Part shown: positions 18,605-29,200 of the stretch, piece after piece
How positions within the stretch are numbered: the first letter of the stretch is position 1
How the letters are laid out: each line of letters opens with the position of its first letter
Source: Psychromarinibacter sediminicola
GTDB taxonomy: Bacteria > Pseudomonadota > Alphaproteobacteria > Rhodobacterales > Rhodobacteraceae
Length of the DNA: 61,491 bases
Direction of reading: 5' to 3'
NCBI RefSeq assembly: GCF_029168335.1
Contig: NZ_JARGYC010000025.1
Location: 1 to 61,491 of the forward strand
Notes under the pieces: model-generated
Databases searched by the model: none
The model's input: the letters and a program-made list of their open reading frames with translations, nothing else
What the model was told of the DNA's origin: nothing
Program-made: the position numbers and the translations under genes

Positions 18605-19641
18605 CCGGTCTTGCCCGGGTGCTGGCCGTCGTCGCGGGTCTCGCCGTGACGGAACCCGCCCGGGCGGCGGACGACCCGAGCTATACGGTCCTCAGCTTCG
18701 ACGAGCTGAAAGGCTGGGAACACGACGACCACGCCGCCGCGCTCGACGTGTTCAAGGAAACCTGCCCCGACATGCGCGACCCCGACTGGCTATCGCTCTG
18801 CGCCCTGGCCACCAACCAGAAGAACGCCCGCACCTTCTTCGAGCTGTTCTTCCGCCCCGTCCTGATCGAGGACGGCACCCCCACCCTCTTCACCGGCTAT
18901 TACGAGCCCGAGTTGAACGGCTCGCGCGAGAGGACGGACAAATACCGCTATCCGCTCTACCGCAAGCCCGACGAGCTGAACGGACAGCTCTACTACACCC
19001 GCCGCGAGATCGAGGAGGACGGCGTGCTCGACGACAAGGGGCTGGAGATCGCCTGGATCGACGACCCCGTCGACGTGTTCTTCCTGCACATCCAGGGCTC
19101 CGGCCGCGTGAAGTTCGAGGACGGCAGCTACCTGCGCGTCGGATATGCCGACAAGAACGGCCACGATTACCGCTCCGTCGGGCAGGAGCTGGTCCGCCGC
19201 GGCATCTACACCCGCCACCAGGTCTCGGCCCAGGTCATCCGCAACTGGGTGAAACGCAACCCCGAGGCGGGGCGCAAGCTCCTCTGGCACAACCCCTCCT
19301 TCGTGTTCTTCCGCGAGGTCAGCCAGGTGCCACCCAGCCGCGGCCCCCTCGGCGCGATGAACCGCTCGATCACCGCCATGCGCTCGCTCGCCGTCGATCC
19401 CGATTACGTGCCGCTCGGCGCCCCCGTCTGGATCGAAAAGGCCGGCGACACCCCGATGCGCCGCCTGATGATCGCGCAGGACACCGGATCGGCCATCAAG
19501 GGCGCCCAGCGCGCCGACATCTTCTTCGGCACCGGCGACGACGCCGGTATCGACGCCGGCAAGACGCGCGATCCGGGCCGCATGGTCGTGCTCCTGCCGA
19601 TCCAGCGTGCCTATGCCCTTGCGCCAGAGGGGGCAGGATGA
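18601..19641 (+). CDS. mltA: Membrane-bound lytic murein transglycosylase A
   Basis: 346 residues with a signal peptide (MTGLARVLAVVAGLAVTEPARA) and no lipobox Cys at the cleavage site. The MltA barrel (FTGYYEPELNGS, KYRYPLYRKPDEL, IAWIDDPVDVFFLHIQGSG, VGYADKNGHDYRSVG) is followed by the 3D domain with AQDTGSAIKGAQRADIFFGTG, carrying catalytic Asp residues. It cleaves the MurNAc-GlcNAc bond to 1,6-anhydro products in the periplasm. Starts inside the Tim44-like stop and overlaps the Smr gene. Confidence 0.95.
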   Translation: MTGLARVLAVVAGLAVTEPARAADDPSYTVLSFDELKGWEHDDHAAALDVFKETCPDMRDPDWLSLCALATNQKNARTFFELFFRPVLIEDGTPTLFTGYYEPELNGSRERTDKYRYPLYRKPDELNGQLYYTRREIEEDGVLDDKGLEIAWIDDPVDVFFLHIQGSGRVKFEDGSYLRVGYADKNGHDYRSVGQELVRRGIYTRHQVSAQVIRNWVKRNPEAGRKLLWHNPSFVFFREVSQVPPSRGPLGAMNRSITAMRSLAVDPDYVPLGAPVWIEKAGDTPMRRLMIAQDTGSAIKGAQRADIFFGTGDDAGIDAGKTRDPGRMVVLLPIQRAYALAPEGAG

Positions 19642-20228
19642 CGAAACGCCCGCGCAAGCTGACCGCGGACGAACAGGCCCTCTGGAACCGGATCGCAGAC
19701 CAGACGGCCCCCCTCCACCCCAAGCGCAAGACGCAGACCGCGGCCGAGGCCGTGGAACAGCCCAAGCCGCAGCCGCAAACCAACGGCATCCCCGCCTTCC
19801 GCATCGGCGAGAAACGCACCGACACCGCCCTGCCCCACGACCTCGCCCCCGGCATCGGCGAGCATCTGCACGCACAGCCCGTCCGCATGGACCGCAAGGC
19901 CCACACGCGGATGCGGCGTGGCAAGCTGGAGCCCGAGGCGCGGATCGACCTGCACGGCATGACGCTCGATCGCGCGCATCCGGCGCTGACCCGCTTCATC
20001 ATGAACGCCCACGCGCAGGACCGCCGCCTTGTCCTGGTGATCACCGGCAAGGGCCGCTCCGGCGGCGCCGACGGCCCGATGCCAGAGCGCCGCGGCGTGC
20101 TGAAACACCAGGTTCCGCAATGGCTGCACGCCCCGCCGCTGCGACAGCTCGTCCTTCAGGTCACCGAGGCGCACATGAAACACGGCGGCACCGGGGCCTA
20201 TTACGTCTATCTACGCCGGCGCCGGTAG
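19638..20228 (+). CDS. Smr/MutS2 C-terminal domain protein
   Basis: 196 residues from ATG 19638 (ATGA overlap with mltA). The N-terminal half is charged and low-complexity (HPKRKTQTAAEAVEQPKPQP). The C-terminal Smr domain has RIDLHGMTLDRAHPALTRFI, LVLVITGKGRSGG, GVLKHQVPQWL and AHMKHGGTGAYYVYLRR. Smr domains are nucleases acting on nucleic acids, and some cleave mRNA at collided ribosomes. The 3' end overlaps the convergent MFS gene by 18 bases. Confidence 0.93.
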   Translation: MTKRPRKLTADEQALWNRIADQTAPLHPKRKTQTAAEAVEQPKPQPQTNGIPAFRIGEKRTDTALPHDLAPGIGEHLHAQPVRMDRKAHTRMRRGKLEPEARIDLHGMTLDRAHPALTRFIMNAHAQDRRLVLVITGKGRSGGADGPMPERRGVLKHQVPQWLHAPPLRQLVLQVTEAHMKHGGTGAYYVYLRRRR

Positions 20229-21443
20229 CGTCCGCCGCGCGCGGGTCACGCCCACCCAGACCAGCACCGACGCCGCGATGTGATAGCCCGCGATCCACGG
20301 CATCTGCTGCTCGAAGTCCATCCCGAAGTCGATCAGCCACCCCGACAGCCCCGGCCCCAGCGCCGAGCCCAGGACGCCTGTCGCCACGATCGCCGCCTTG
20401 ATCGAGCCCAGGTGACGGGTGCCGTAGAATTCGGCCCCGAACCCGGTCTGAATCGTGTTCAGCGACCCTTGCGTCATGCCGAACAGCGGCATCGCGAAAG
20501 CCGCGAGCCACGGCGTCGTCACCGCCGACATCAAAAGGAAGAACGCCGCCAGCGGCAACTGGTAGAACGGCAACAGCCGCCCTGCCCCGAACCGGTCCAT
20601 CAGCCAGCCGACGACGAAGACGGTCACGATGGCGGTCACCGTGTAGATCGGGAACAGCGCCACAAGCTCCATATGCGCCCAGCCCTTCACCCCGGCCAGA
20701 TGCACCTGCTGGAAGATGAACGCCGTGCCGAAGGCCGGCGGCCCCAAAAGCGCGGGCACCATCATCCAGAACAGCGGATGGCGCAGCGCCTCGCCCCGGG
20801 TCCAGAACCGCCCGTGCATCCCGACCGCCGGGCTTTCCGACGCGATGGATTGCGGCGTGCGCTCCAGCTTCAGGAAATGCCGCAGCGCCGGGATCGCCGC
20901 CAGCGGCAGCACCGCCGCCAGCACCCACAGCCAGCGCCAGTCGACCACCGTCATCAGCGCCACGAAGGACACCGGCAGCACCGCCTCGCCGAAGGAAAAC
21001 CCCAGCGCCGCGATGGCGATGGCCCGCCCCCGGGTCGCCACGAACCAGCGGGCCATGGCGACGAAGGCGATATGGCTCATCATCCCCTGCCCCAGGAACC
21101 GCAACAGGAAGATCGACAGAACCAGCGTCCAGACCGCCGGCGACGCCGCCATGATCAGGCAGGCCAGCACCAGCAGCGCCAGCATGAAGGGCCCCAGCCC
21201 GCGCACCCGGAACCGGTCGGTCAGCCCGCCGGCCCACAGCATCACCGCGGCGGAGCACATCGTCGCCACCGAATAGATGCCGCCCCAGGCCCCGTGGCTC
21301 AGGTCATAGGCCGCGCGGATCTCGCCCGCGAAGACCGACACGAAGAAGGTCTGCCCGAAACTGGAACAGAATGTCAGGATCGCGCCGGCCCCGAGGAAGG
21401 GCGCGTTGGTGCGCAGGAATGTCAGCAGGCTCATGTGCGCCAC
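20211..21443 (-). CDS. Major facilitator superfamily transporter
   Basis: 410 residues with about 12 hydrophobic helices and the MFS loop signature AGGLTDRFRVRGLGPFM between helices 2 and 3, repeated weakly as VVGWLMDRFGAGRLLPFY in the second half. Gly-rich helix 5 reads AIAIAALGFSFGEAVLPVSF. The substrate cannot be told. It lies downstream of the alpha/beta-hydrolase gene on the same strand, with a terminator-like hairpin between them, so it probably has its own promoter. Confidence 0.9.
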   Translation of the reverse strand: MAHMSLLTFLRTNAPFLGAGAILTFCSSFGQTFFVSVFAGEIRAAYDLSHGAWGGIYSVATMCSAAVMLWAGGLTDRFRVRGLGPFMLALLVLACLIMAASPAVWTLVLSIFLLRFLGQGMMSHIAFVAMARWFVATRGRAIAIAALGFSFGEAVLPVSFVALMTVVDWRWLWVLAAVLPLAAIPALRHFLKLERTPQSIASESPAVGMHGRFWTRGEALRHPLFWMMVPALLGPPAFGTAFIFQQVHLAGVKGWAHMELVALFPIYTVTAIVTVFVVGWLMDRFGAGRLLPFYQLPLAAFFLLMSAVTTPWLAAFAMPLFGMTQGSLNTIQTGFGAEFYGTRHLGSIKAAIVATGVLGSALGPGLSGWLIDFGMDFEQQMPWIAGYHIAASVLVWVGVTRARRTLPAPA

Positions 21444-21468
21444 TGATCGCTCTACCGCGCGAAAAAGG

Positions 21469-21488
21469 AAAGCCCCGAATCCGGCTTT
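21469..21488 (-). terminator. Intrinsic terminator of the alpha/beta-hydrolase gene
   Basis: On the minus strand AAAGCC and GGCTTT pair around an 8-base loop, followed by CCTTTTT (T-run at 21462-21466). The hairpin overlaps the hydrolase TAA. Stem of 6 bp with a U-tract: a moderately strong intrinsic terminator. Confidence 0.65.
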
Positions 21489-22572
21489 ATTGCGCCAGCG
21501 TCGTGATCGGCGACAGGATGATCTCGGTGGCGTCCTGCACCGTCAGCACCGTGCCCGACAACAGGCCCGTACGCCCCGCGCTGTCGCCCCGGAACGCCGC
21601 TTCGAAATTGCCGGCATTGCGGAACAGCGAAATCAGCGCCGGCGAATCCCCGGCCGTGAAATGCCCGGCCCCGGAGGAAAAGTCGGTGACGTCGACCAGC
21701 GTCACCTCCAGATCCGAGACCTCGGCGGCGCTCGCCCGGCCAAGCCGGTTCCGCTGCCCCGTCAGCCGGGCCGAGAGCTGCAGCGCCCGGTCGCGTTTGG
21801 ACACGAAGATGCCGAACGGGTCGGGAAGCCTGTCGATCCGTTGCGCCTGGGTGCGGAACAGCTGGACGTCGATATCGGGCGAGATCAGGACGACGCCGTC
21901 GATGTCGCGAGAGACCGAGCCGGGCTCGGCGATGGCGCGTTGCCGCAGGGTCTCCATCACCAGATGCGAGCCGACGGAATGGGCGACGATGATGATGCTC
22001 TCCGCGCCCGCGGCCTTCAGTTCCGAAATCAGCTGGTCCATCCCGTCGCGCGAAAACAGCACGCTGTCGCGATCGTAGGCATAGCCGAACACGCTTCCGG
22101 CGCTGGGCCAGGAATAGTGGACCGGGACGCCGCGGATCCCGAAATCCTGGGCCAGCTGCGCGATTCGCAGCACGCCTTCGTCGAAGGTGTTGTTGAACCC
22201 GTGGACATAGACGATCGCCTCGCGCACCTCCTCCTCGCGCAGCGCGCCGCGGACCGCTGTCCGGAAATCCGCCGACTTCGGATAGATGTGCCGGCCCTTG
22301 GCCAGGAATTGCGTCTCGGGGTCCAGCTCGGCGCCGGGATAGGTGACCGAGCCGATCTCGCGCTTGGGCGGGATCGACAGGTCGTAGCTCAGGAACAGCG
22401 GCGCGGTCGACCGCCCGTCGCCAAAGCTGCCGCCCTCGATCTCGCGCGTGGTCACGACGAAGATCGACCGTGTCGGCAGGTCGGCCGCCATCTCGGGGGC
22501 AAAGATCAGCTTGGCCCGCGGGGCACAGGCCGAGAGCGTCACGAAAAGGCAAAGAAGAATCAGGCGGCGCAC
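21487..22572 (-). CDS. DUF900 alpha/beta-hydrolase lipoprotein
   Basis: 361 residues. The N-terminus MRRLILLCLFVTLSACAP is a lipoprotein signal with the lipobox Cys at 16. The DUF900 hydrolase fold shows IVYVHGFNNTFDEGVLR (oxyanion region), VHYSWPSAGSVFGYAYDRDS, the nucleophile elbow IIIVAHSVGSHLVME and DGVVLISPDIDVQLF. Substrate unknown; such proteins are exported and predicted to act in the periplasm or outer membrane. It stands alone between a hslU terminator and its own terminator. Confidence 0.88.
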   Translation of the reverse strand: MRRLILLCLFVTLSACAPRAKLIFAPEMAADLPTRSIFVVTTREIEGGSFGDGRSTAPLFLSYDLSIPPKREIGSVTYPGAELDPETQFLAKGRHIYPKSADFRTAVRGALREEEVREAIVYVHGFNNTFDEGVLRIAQLAQDFGIRGVPVHYSWPSAGSVFGYAYDRDSVLFSRDGMDQLISELKAAGAESIIIVAHSVGSHLVMETLRQRAIAEPGSVSRDIDGVVLISPDIDVQLFRTQAQRIDRLPDPFGIFVSKRDRALQLSARLTGQRNRLGRASAAEVSDLEVTLVDVTDFSSGAGHFTAGDSPALISLFRNAGNFEAAFRGDSAGRTGLLSGTVLTVQDATEIILSPITTLAQ

Positions 22573-22747
22573 AGGACTATCCCTCGGTCTGCGACAGACG
22601 CTACAGCGCGCGCCCGGCCCGTTCCAGTCAACTTCGCGTTCGCGCGGCCGCAGCCCCGGAAGGCCAGGTCAGGTTCCGTCGCGGCGTCGTGGTCGGACAG
22701 CGCGGACGGATCGGTCCAGTTAGCGCTATCGGTAATAAAATCAACAA

Positions 22748-22765
22748 GTTGGACCCCCGTCCAAC
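22748..22765 (-). terminator. Intrinsic terminator downstream of hslU
   Basis: GTTGGAC and GTCCAAC form a perfect 7-bp stem with a 4-base loop, 9 bases past the hslU stop on the minus strand. TTGTTGATTTTATT follows, giving the U-rich tail. This closes the hslV-membrane protein-hslU operon. The rest of 22573-22747 holds nothing else that I can support. Confidence 0.75.
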
Positions 22766-22774
22766 CTTGGACAC

Positions 22775-24082
22775 CTACAGCACGTACCGGCTCACATCCA
22801 CCGAGCGGGTCAATTCGCCGAGGTTCTCCTCCACGAAATCCCCATCGACGGTCACGGTCTCTCCGGCCCGGTCCGGCGCGTGGAAGGACAGCTCCTCGAA
22901 CACCCGCTCCATCACCGTATAAAGCCGCCGCGCCCCGATATTCTCGACCGACTGGTTCACGTCCGCCGCGATCTTCGCCAGCGCCGCGATCCCGTCCTCG
23001 GTGAAGGCGACGCTCACCTTCTCCGTCTCCATCAGCGCGGTGTACTGCCGGGTAAGCGCATTGTCCGTCTCGGTCAGGATCCGCACGAAGTCCTCCTCGG
23101 TCAGCGCCCGGAGTTCCACCCGGATCGGCAGCCGCCCCTGAAGCTCCGGCAACAGGTCCGACGGCTTCGCGATGTGGAAGGCCCCCGAGGCAATGAACAG
23201 GATATGGTCCGTCTTCACCGGCCCGTGCTTCGTCGAGACCGTGGTTCCCTCGATCAGCGGCAGCAGGTCCCGCTGCACGCCCTCGCGGCTGACATCCCCG
23301 CCCCGCGCGTCGCTCTTGGCGCAGACCTTGTCGATCTCGTCGAGAAAGACGATCCCGTTCTGCTCCACCGCCTGCAGCGCCGCGTGCTTGACGGCCTCGT
23401 CGTCCAGAAGCTTGTCGGCCTCTTCCCCGATCAGCGTCTCGTAGCTCTCGGCCACGGTCATCTTCTTGCGCACCGTACGGCCGCCGAACGCTTTCCCGAA
23501 CAGATCCCCCAGGTTCATCGCCCCCATGTTCATCCCCGGCTGGCCCGGGATTTCGAACTGCTGCATCGGGTTCGAATTGTCGGCGATGTCCAGCTCGATC
23601 ACCGTGTCGTCCAGCTCTCCCCGCTTCAGCTTGTTCCGGAACATCTCGCGCGTCTGCTCGCGGGCGTTCTCGCCGGCAATAGCCTCGATCACCCGGTCCT
23701 CCGCCCGTTGATGCGCGGCCGACTTCACCTCTTCGCGCATATACTCGCGGACCTGCACCATCGCGGAATCCATCAGGTCGCGCACGATCTGCTCGACATC
23801 CCGCCCGACATAGCCGACCTCGGTGAACTTCGTCGCCTCGACCTTGATGAAGGGCGCGCGCGCCAGCTTCGCCAGCCGCCGCGAGATCTCGGTCTTGCCG
23901 ACGCCGGTGGGCCCGATCATCAGGATGTTCTTCGGATAGACCTCTTCCTGCAGCTCGGGATCCAGCTGCTTGCGCCGCCAGCGGTTGCGCAGCGCCACGG
24001 CCACGGCGCGCTTGGCGTCCTTCTGGCCGATGATGAACCGGTCCAGCTCGCTGACGATCTCGCGGGGGGTCAGGTCGGTCAT
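22775..24082 (-). CDS. hslU: HslU, ATPase subunit of the HslUV protease
   Basis: 435 residues, standard length. It begins [34 protein letters not shown] (as overlapping short blocks), with Walker [17 protein letters not shown], the pore loop [17 protein letters not shown], Walker [13 protein letters not shown], sensor motifs [11 protein letters not shown] and [17 protein letters not shown], and the C-terminal SRYVL that inserts into HslV. It is an AAA+ unfoldase. It is not next to hslV: a membrane-protein gene intervenes, whose TGA directly abuts the hslU ATG. Confidence 0.98.
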   Translation of the reverse strand: MTDLTPREIVSELDRFIIGQKDAKRAVAVALRNRWRRKQLDPELQEEVYPKNILMIGPTGVGKTEISRRLAKLARAPFIKVEATKFTEVGYVGRDVEQIVRDLMDSAMVQVREYMREEVKSAAHQRAEDRVIEAIAGENAREQTREMFRNKLKRGELDDTVIELDIADNSNPMQQFEIPGQPGMNMGAMNLGDLFGKAFGGRTVRKKMTVAESYETLIGEEADKLLDDEAVKHAALQAVEQNGIVFLDEIDKVCAKSDARGGDVSREGVQRDLLPLIEGTTVSTKHGPVKTDHILFIASGAFHIAKPSDLLPELQGRLPIRVELRALTEEDFVRILTETDNALTRQYTALMETEKVSVAFTEDGIAALAKIAADVNQSVENIGARRLYTVMERVFEELSFHAPDRAGETVTVDGDFVEENLGELTRSVDVSRYVL

Positions 24083-25168
24083 TCAGAGCCCTTCTTGATG
24101 AGCGGGTGGAAGATAGGCGCGCAGCCCGCCAAGCGGCAGCAGGCGCAACAGGCCGGCCCGGATCCGCGCCCAGAACGCGCCCAAGAGCACCAGGAACACG
24201 CCCAGCGCCAGGATCAGCCAGCCGAAGTTGCCGCCCTCGGTGATGGGATACAGCGTGGTGATCACGCCGACCACATAGGCGATGGCGGCCAGCAGGAAAG
24301 ACCGCCGGTCGATCACCACGGCGATCAGCGCGAAGCCGCCCATCAGGACAAGGATCGTGGTGTTCGCCCCGTCCGCCTCGGACGACAGCAGCGACAGCGC
24401 CACGGTGTTGATGATCATCGGCGAGGCGACGAGGTGCAGCCAGAAGCCCTGCGACGCGCGGCGCGTCACCCGATGCGGGTCGCTCGCGTCGAAGGCCATG
24501 GCGACGGCGAAGGTGACGAGCCCCAGCGCCAGGGTGATCCAGCCGAAGCCGCTGCCCTCGGACAGCAGGAAGATGTCCTCGATGCTTTCCGGCGTCCCGC
24601 TGCGCGTCGCCGCCGCCAACAGCGCCGTCGCGAACAGCCCCAGCGCCACCACGGCCAGCGCGAAGGGCACCTTGAACCGCAGCCAGAACACCAACACCGC
24701 CGCCGTCGCCAGCAGCCCCGGCGCGATCAGGCTTTCGTAATCCTCCTGCGCGATCATGAAGACCTGCGCCAGCCAGTTGCCGAAGCCGAAGGCCGCGACC
24801 GCGGCGAACATGCAGGTCAGAAGCATCGCCGGGCCGACCATGCGGCGGTGGCGGATGAAATACTCGGCGAAGAGCCAGACGAAGCCGGCGGTCGCGATGC
24901 TGACCCACAGAAGCGTGGTCTGCCAGGTCTCCATCCGGCCGCCGATGAAGAACGCGACGACCGCGACATAGCCGACGCCCAGGATCACGAGACCCACCAT
25001 GATGAAGATCTCGTTGAACCCGCGGAACAGCTCGAACGGCTCGTCGCCGACGGACAGCTCCTCGCGCGCGCCGCGGCGGCTGTGGGCCAGCGCCGTCAGC
25101 GCGGCCGCCTGCCGCTCGGTCAGAAGACCGGAATTGACGGCGGCGCGGATGTCGTCGGGTCCGATCAA
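24083..25168 (-). CDS. Multi-spanning membrane protein between hslV and hslU (DUF2157-like)
   Basis: 361 residues. A short soluble N-terminus ([20 protein letters not shown]) resembles the start of DUF2157 proteins, which is how I place it, weakly. About ten hydrophobic helices follow from residue 50 onward, with short loops, and a basic C-terminus ([11 protein letters not shown]). There is no enzyme motif. It starts inside the hslV stop (4-base overlap) and ends flush with the hslU ATG, so it must be co-expressed with the protease. Function unknown; it could be a passenger or a membrane-stress partner. Confidence 0.85.
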   Translation of the reverse strand: MIGPDDIRAAVNSGLLTERQAAALTALAHSRRGAREELSVGDEPFELFRGFNEIFIMVGLVILGVGYVAVVAFFIGGRMETWQTTLLWVSIATAGFVWLFAEYFIRHRRMVGPAMLLTCMFAAVAAFGFGNWLAQVFMIAQEDYESLIAPGLLATAAVLVFWLRFKVPFALAVVALGLFATALLAAATRSGTPESIEDIFLLSEGSGFGWITLALGLVTFAVAMAFDASDPHRVTRRASQGFWLHLVASPMIINTVALSLLSSEADGANTTILVLMGGFALIAVVIDRRSFLLAAIAYVVGVITTLYPITEGGNFGWLILALGVFLVLLGAFWARIRAGLLRLLPLGGLRAYLPPAHQEGL

Positions 25169-25719
25169 CTGAGCGTTTCCACGGTCAGGCTGCCATTGGT
25201 GAAGACACAGATATCGGCCGCGATGGCCATCGACCGCCGCGCGATCTCTTCGGCCGACATGTCGCTGTCCATCAGCGCGCGGCCGGCCGCCAGCGCATAG
25301 TTGCCGCCCGAGCCGATGGCGGTCACGTCATGTTCGGGCTCCAGCACGTCGCCCGCGCCGGTGATGACGTACATCTGCTTGCCGTCCGAGACGATCAGCA
25401 TCGCCTCCAGTTTCTGCAGGTACTTGTCGGTGCGCCAGTCCTTCGCCAGCTCCACCGCCGCGCGCTGCAGTTGCCCCGGCGTCGCCTCGAGCTTGGCCTC
25501 AAGCCGCTCCAGCAGGGCGAAGGCGTCGGCCGTCGACCCCGCGAACCCGGCCAGGACGTCGAACCCGCCGGGGCTGATCCGGCGCACCTTGCGGGCGGTG
25601 CCCTTGATCACGGTATTGCCCAGGCTCACCTGGCCGTCGCCCGCGATCACCACCTCGCCGCCTTTCTTGACGCCGATGATCGTGGTGCCGTGCCAGCCGG
25701 GGAACTCCTCTTGCGCCAT
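25165..25719 (-). CDS. hslV: HslV, peptidase subunit of the HslUV protease
   Basis: 184 residues. The N-terminal propeptide [11 protein letters not shown] precedes the catalytic Thr (GTTIIGVKK). It also has [18 protein letters not shown] with the catalytic Lys/Asp region, [24 protein letters not shown] and [16 protein letters not shown]. It is a Ntn-hydrolase dodecamer that degrades substrates unfolded by HslU. A GGAGG Shine-Dalgarno precedes the ATG and a heat-shock-like promoter lies upstream. Leads the hslV-membrane protein-hslU operon. Confidence 0.98.
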   Translation of the reverse strand: MAQEEFPGWHGTTIIGVKKGGEVVIAGDGQVSLGNTVIKGTARKVRRISPGGFDVLAGFAGSTADAFALLERLEAKLEATPGQLQRAAVELAKDWRTDKYLQKLEAMLIVSDGKQMYVITGAGDVLEPEHDVTAIGSGGNYALAAGRALMDSDMSAEEIARRSMAIAADICVFTNGSLTVETLS

Positions 25720-25745
25720 GGGGGCCTCCTTTTTGGTCCGCCCTC

Positions 25746-25774
25746 ATATGGAAGCCGGGCCGGAGAAGGGCAAG
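25746..25774 (-). promoter_or_regulatory. RpoH-like heat-shock promoter of hslV
   Basis: On the minus strand CTTGCC (25774-25769) and CCATAT (25751-25746) are separated by 17 bases. This resembles alphaproteobacterial sigma-32 promoters (CTTG about 17 bases before a C-rich TAT box). The -10 lies about 27 bases ahead of the hslV ATG, and the trxA terminator is immediately upstream, so hslV needs its own promoter here. Confidence 0.5.
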
Positions 25775-25788
25775 CCCGCCAAAGCAAA

Positions 25789-25808
25789 GGGGCGCCCGAA
25801 GACGCCCC
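25789..25808 (-). terminator. Intrinsic terminator downstream of trxA
   Basis: On the minus strand GGGGCGTC and GGCGCCCC form an 8-bp stem (one G-U pair) capped by a stable TTCG tetraloop, followed by TTTGCTTT. It begins 26 bases past the trxA stop and separates the addAB-trxA transcript from hslVU. Confidence 0.8.
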
Positions 25809-25833
25809 GTGCCATCCGGATCGGTCCCGGTGA

Positions 25834-26154
25834 TCAGACCGAATCGTCGATCCAGCCCTTCAGCGCGGCCTTCGGCGCGGCACCGGTCTTGTTCGACACC
25901 ACCTGGCCGCCCTTGAACAGGAACAGCGCCGGGATGCCGCGCACGCCCAGCTGCGCCGGCGACGACGGGTTCTCGTCCACGTTGACCTTGGCGATCTTGA
26001 TCTTGTCGCCGTACTCCTCCGCCAGCTCTTCCAGCGCGGGGCCGATCTGTTTGCAGGGGCCGCACCATTCGGCCCAGAAGTCCACGACGACCGGGACGTC
26101 GGAATTCACGACCTCGGTCTCGAACGTGTCGTCGGTGACGGCAACGGTAGCCAT
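25834..26154 (-). CDS. trxA: Thioredoxin
   Basis: 106 residues from ATG 26154 ([15 protein letters not shown]); a longer in-frame extension was rejected as unlike the family. It has [20 protein letters not shown] with the redox cysteines 31 and 34, [22 protein letters not shown] with the cis-Pro, and a final helix. A cytosolic disulfide reductant. It follows addA by about 60 bases on the same strand and ends at a strong terminator. Confidence 0.98.
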   Translation of the reverse strand: MATVAVTDDTFETEVVNSDVPVVVDFWAEWCGPCKQIGPALEELAEEYGDKIKIAKVNVDENPSSPAQLGVRGIPALFLFKGGQVVSNKTGAAPKAALKGWIDDSV

Positions 26155-26213
26155 GCCTGTTCTCCTTGGCATCTGAAGTTCAGCGTGGAAGGTATGCAGG
26201 CGCCCGGGAAGGG

Positions 26214-29200
26214 TCAAGATGTGGCGTAGGAATGCAACGATTCCCTCACGATATCGCGCGGTAGCGGCATCAGGCTCGGGCGGCTTGTCCAGAGAATCGC
26301 CACTTCGACGGTGCGGTCGGGGTAGATCCGGGCGAGGCCTTCCTCGTAGGCGGCCATCTGGCGGAGCAGGCCCTCGGGCACGTCCTCGGGCCGGTCGGGG
26401 ACCAGGCGGTTGGTCTTGAAGTCGACGGCCAGCACCCGATCGGGTTCAACGAGCAGCTTGTCGATGGTCCCGTGGATGCGCTGGCCGTTGAGGGCGGGCA
26501 GGGCGGCGGACATGTCGACCTCGGACAGCACGCCGGGCGCGAAGAGCCAGTCGAAGGCGTGCCCCTTGATGATCCGGCTCGCGTCGTGAAGAAGCGTCTC
26601 TAACTCGGCCTCGTTTGCGGCGTCCTCACCCTCTGCGAACAGCGCGCCGGCGATGGCGGGCCAGTCCGCCTCCGGCGTTCCGGGCAGGTGTTCGAACAGC
26701 AGGTGCATCTGCCGACCACGCCGCAGCGCCGCCTCGGTGTCGCCGTCGCTTTCGCCCGGCAGAACCTTGGCGCCGCCGAGATCGCTGGGGCTCAGCACCG
26801 TGGTCTTGTCCGGCGCGGGCAGGTGCCGGTCGATCCACGAGGGCAGAGCGGGCGTGGCGGCGTCTTCCGCATCCGCCCCGGTCAGCGGCCCTGCGTCCCA
26901 GTTGCGATAGGCGTGGCGCAGTCCTTCGCCGACCGGCGTTTCCAGCGGCAGGGCGCCGAGCCGTTCCATCCCCTGCCGCACGAGGTCGTGCCAGCTGTCG
27001 CCCGCCTCTCCCACCTCCCCGGCAGCGGCCACGATCAGCCAGGTCTCCGCCCGTGTCATCGCGACATAGAGCAGCCGCAGCGCCTCGTCCGCCTCGTCCG
27101 CTTTCCGCCGGTCCAGAGCCTGTTTCATGACATCGGGCTGCGCCCCGGCGGAGGTTCTCCAGACCGCCTGGCCGTTCTCCAGCGTTACGATTTCGCCGCC
27201 CGGGAGCGGCCGGCGCTTGGCCGTGTCGGGCAGGATCACGATGGGCGATTCCAGCCCCTTGGCGCCGTGGACGGTCATCACGCGGATCTGGTCGCCCGCG
27301 CTGTCCATCTGCCGCTTCACCTCGACGTCGTCGGTTTCCAGCCATGTCAGGAACCCCGTGAGGCTGGGCACCTCCATCCGCTCATAGGCCAGCGCCTGAC
27401 CCAGCAGCGAATCGATCCCGTCCTCCGCCTCGGCCCCCAGCCGCGCGAGAAGGCCGCGGCGGCCGTCGTGGCGGGACAGGATGCGCTCGATCAGGTCGTA
27501 GGGCCGCAAGTAGTCCGCCTGCCCGCGCAGGTCGTCGAGGATGGTCATCGTCGCCGGCCAGTCCCCGGCCCGGTCGCGCAGGGTCTGCCAGAGATAGCGG
27601 TCGCCGCGCCCGGCGGCGAGATCGTAGAGGTCGGCCTCGGTCCAGCCGAAGAGCGGCGAGCGCAGCGCCGCGGCCAGCGACAGGTCGTCCTCCGGCGTCG
27701 CCAGGAAGGACAGGACGGCGGCCAGATCCTTCACCGCCAGCTCGCCGCCCAGCTTCAACCGGTCGGCCCCGGCCACCGGCAGCCCCTGGGCCTTGCAGGC
27801 GCGGATGATCTCGGCGAACAGGTCCGACCGTCGCCGCACAAGGATCAGGACATCGCCCGGCGTGACCCTGCGCCGCCCGTCCTCGGCCGTCGGAATCGTC
27901 TCTGATGCGACCATTCTGCGGATATCCGCCGCGATCTTCCGCGCCAGAACCACGTCGCAGTCGCTCTCGCGCTTGATGTCGACGGGGTCGTACCAGTGCG
28001 GCTTGTCCGCCGGCTCGGCCTTGGGGACGGGCGGCCACAGGTCCACCCGGCCCGGCATCTCCTCGCGGAACGCCCGGTGCGCCGCGTCGATCTCCATCCG
28101 CGCCTCGGGCACGTCGCCGAAGACGGTATCGACCAGCCGCAGCACCGCGTCCGACGACCGGAACGAGTATTCCAGCTCCAGCCGCTGCAGCTGTCCCCCC
28201 GCGCCCTCCAGCCGGTCGCGGAAGTGGTCGCGCATCCGGTCGAACTCGCGCGGGTCGGCGCCCTGGAAGGAGTAGATCGACTGCTTCTTGTCACCCACCA
28301 CGAAGATCGTGCGCACCGTCTCGTCGCGGGCGCCCAGCCCGGCGGTAAACTCCTGCGCCAGCCGTTCGATCACCTGCCATTGCACCGGGCTGGTATCCTG
28401 CGCCTCGTCCACCAGGATGTGATCGAGCCCGCCGTCGAGCCGATATAGCACCCAGTCCGCCACCTTCGGGTCTGACAGCAGGGCCAGCGTCTTCAGGATC
28501 AGGTCGTCGAAATCCAGCCAGCCATGCGCCAGCTTGCGGGCCTCGTAGGCGGGCAGGAAGGCAGCGGCGAAACGGTGCAGCGCGGCGGTCTTCTCGGCGG
28601 CGTTCAGCGCGACCTCGATCGCGCGCGCCTCGGCCACGCGGTCCATGAAGGCGTGCAGTTCGGGCAGGATAGGCTCGAATGCCTCTACTGCCTTCCTGTG
28701 GTTCGACTGCGGGAAGTTGACCGACTTCGACTGGCCTTGCTTGTCGCCGGATGCATAGAGAAACAGCCTGCAAAGCTCGCGATAGACCTCCTCGCCGGGC
28801 TCCTCCAGGTCAAGCGCCGCCAGCGTCCTGCCGAACTCCGCGTAAGTCTTGGATTGGCTTTCGGCGAGAGGCAGCAGCCGCGCGACAAGGTCCGGCTCGG
28901 TGCCGTCGCAAGCCGTCGCCACCACGTCGTCGAAACCCGTATCCGGCGCCAGCCCGAACCAGTGGAGAATGTCTTGCCACTCCGCCGGAGGCCGAAATGC
29001 GGCCTGGCTTGCCACAACCGCGCGGGTCAGAGCCCCCAGGTCGTCGCCGGAATAATGGGCGGCCACGGCGTCCACCGCCGCCACGTCCCCGCCATCGGCG
29101 AGGTCCTCTACCACGGCTTCGCGCAGGCGGTCGGCGGCGCGGTCGTCCATCTCGACGAAGGAGGGCGAGACGCCGGCCTCCAGCGGAAAACGCCGCAACA

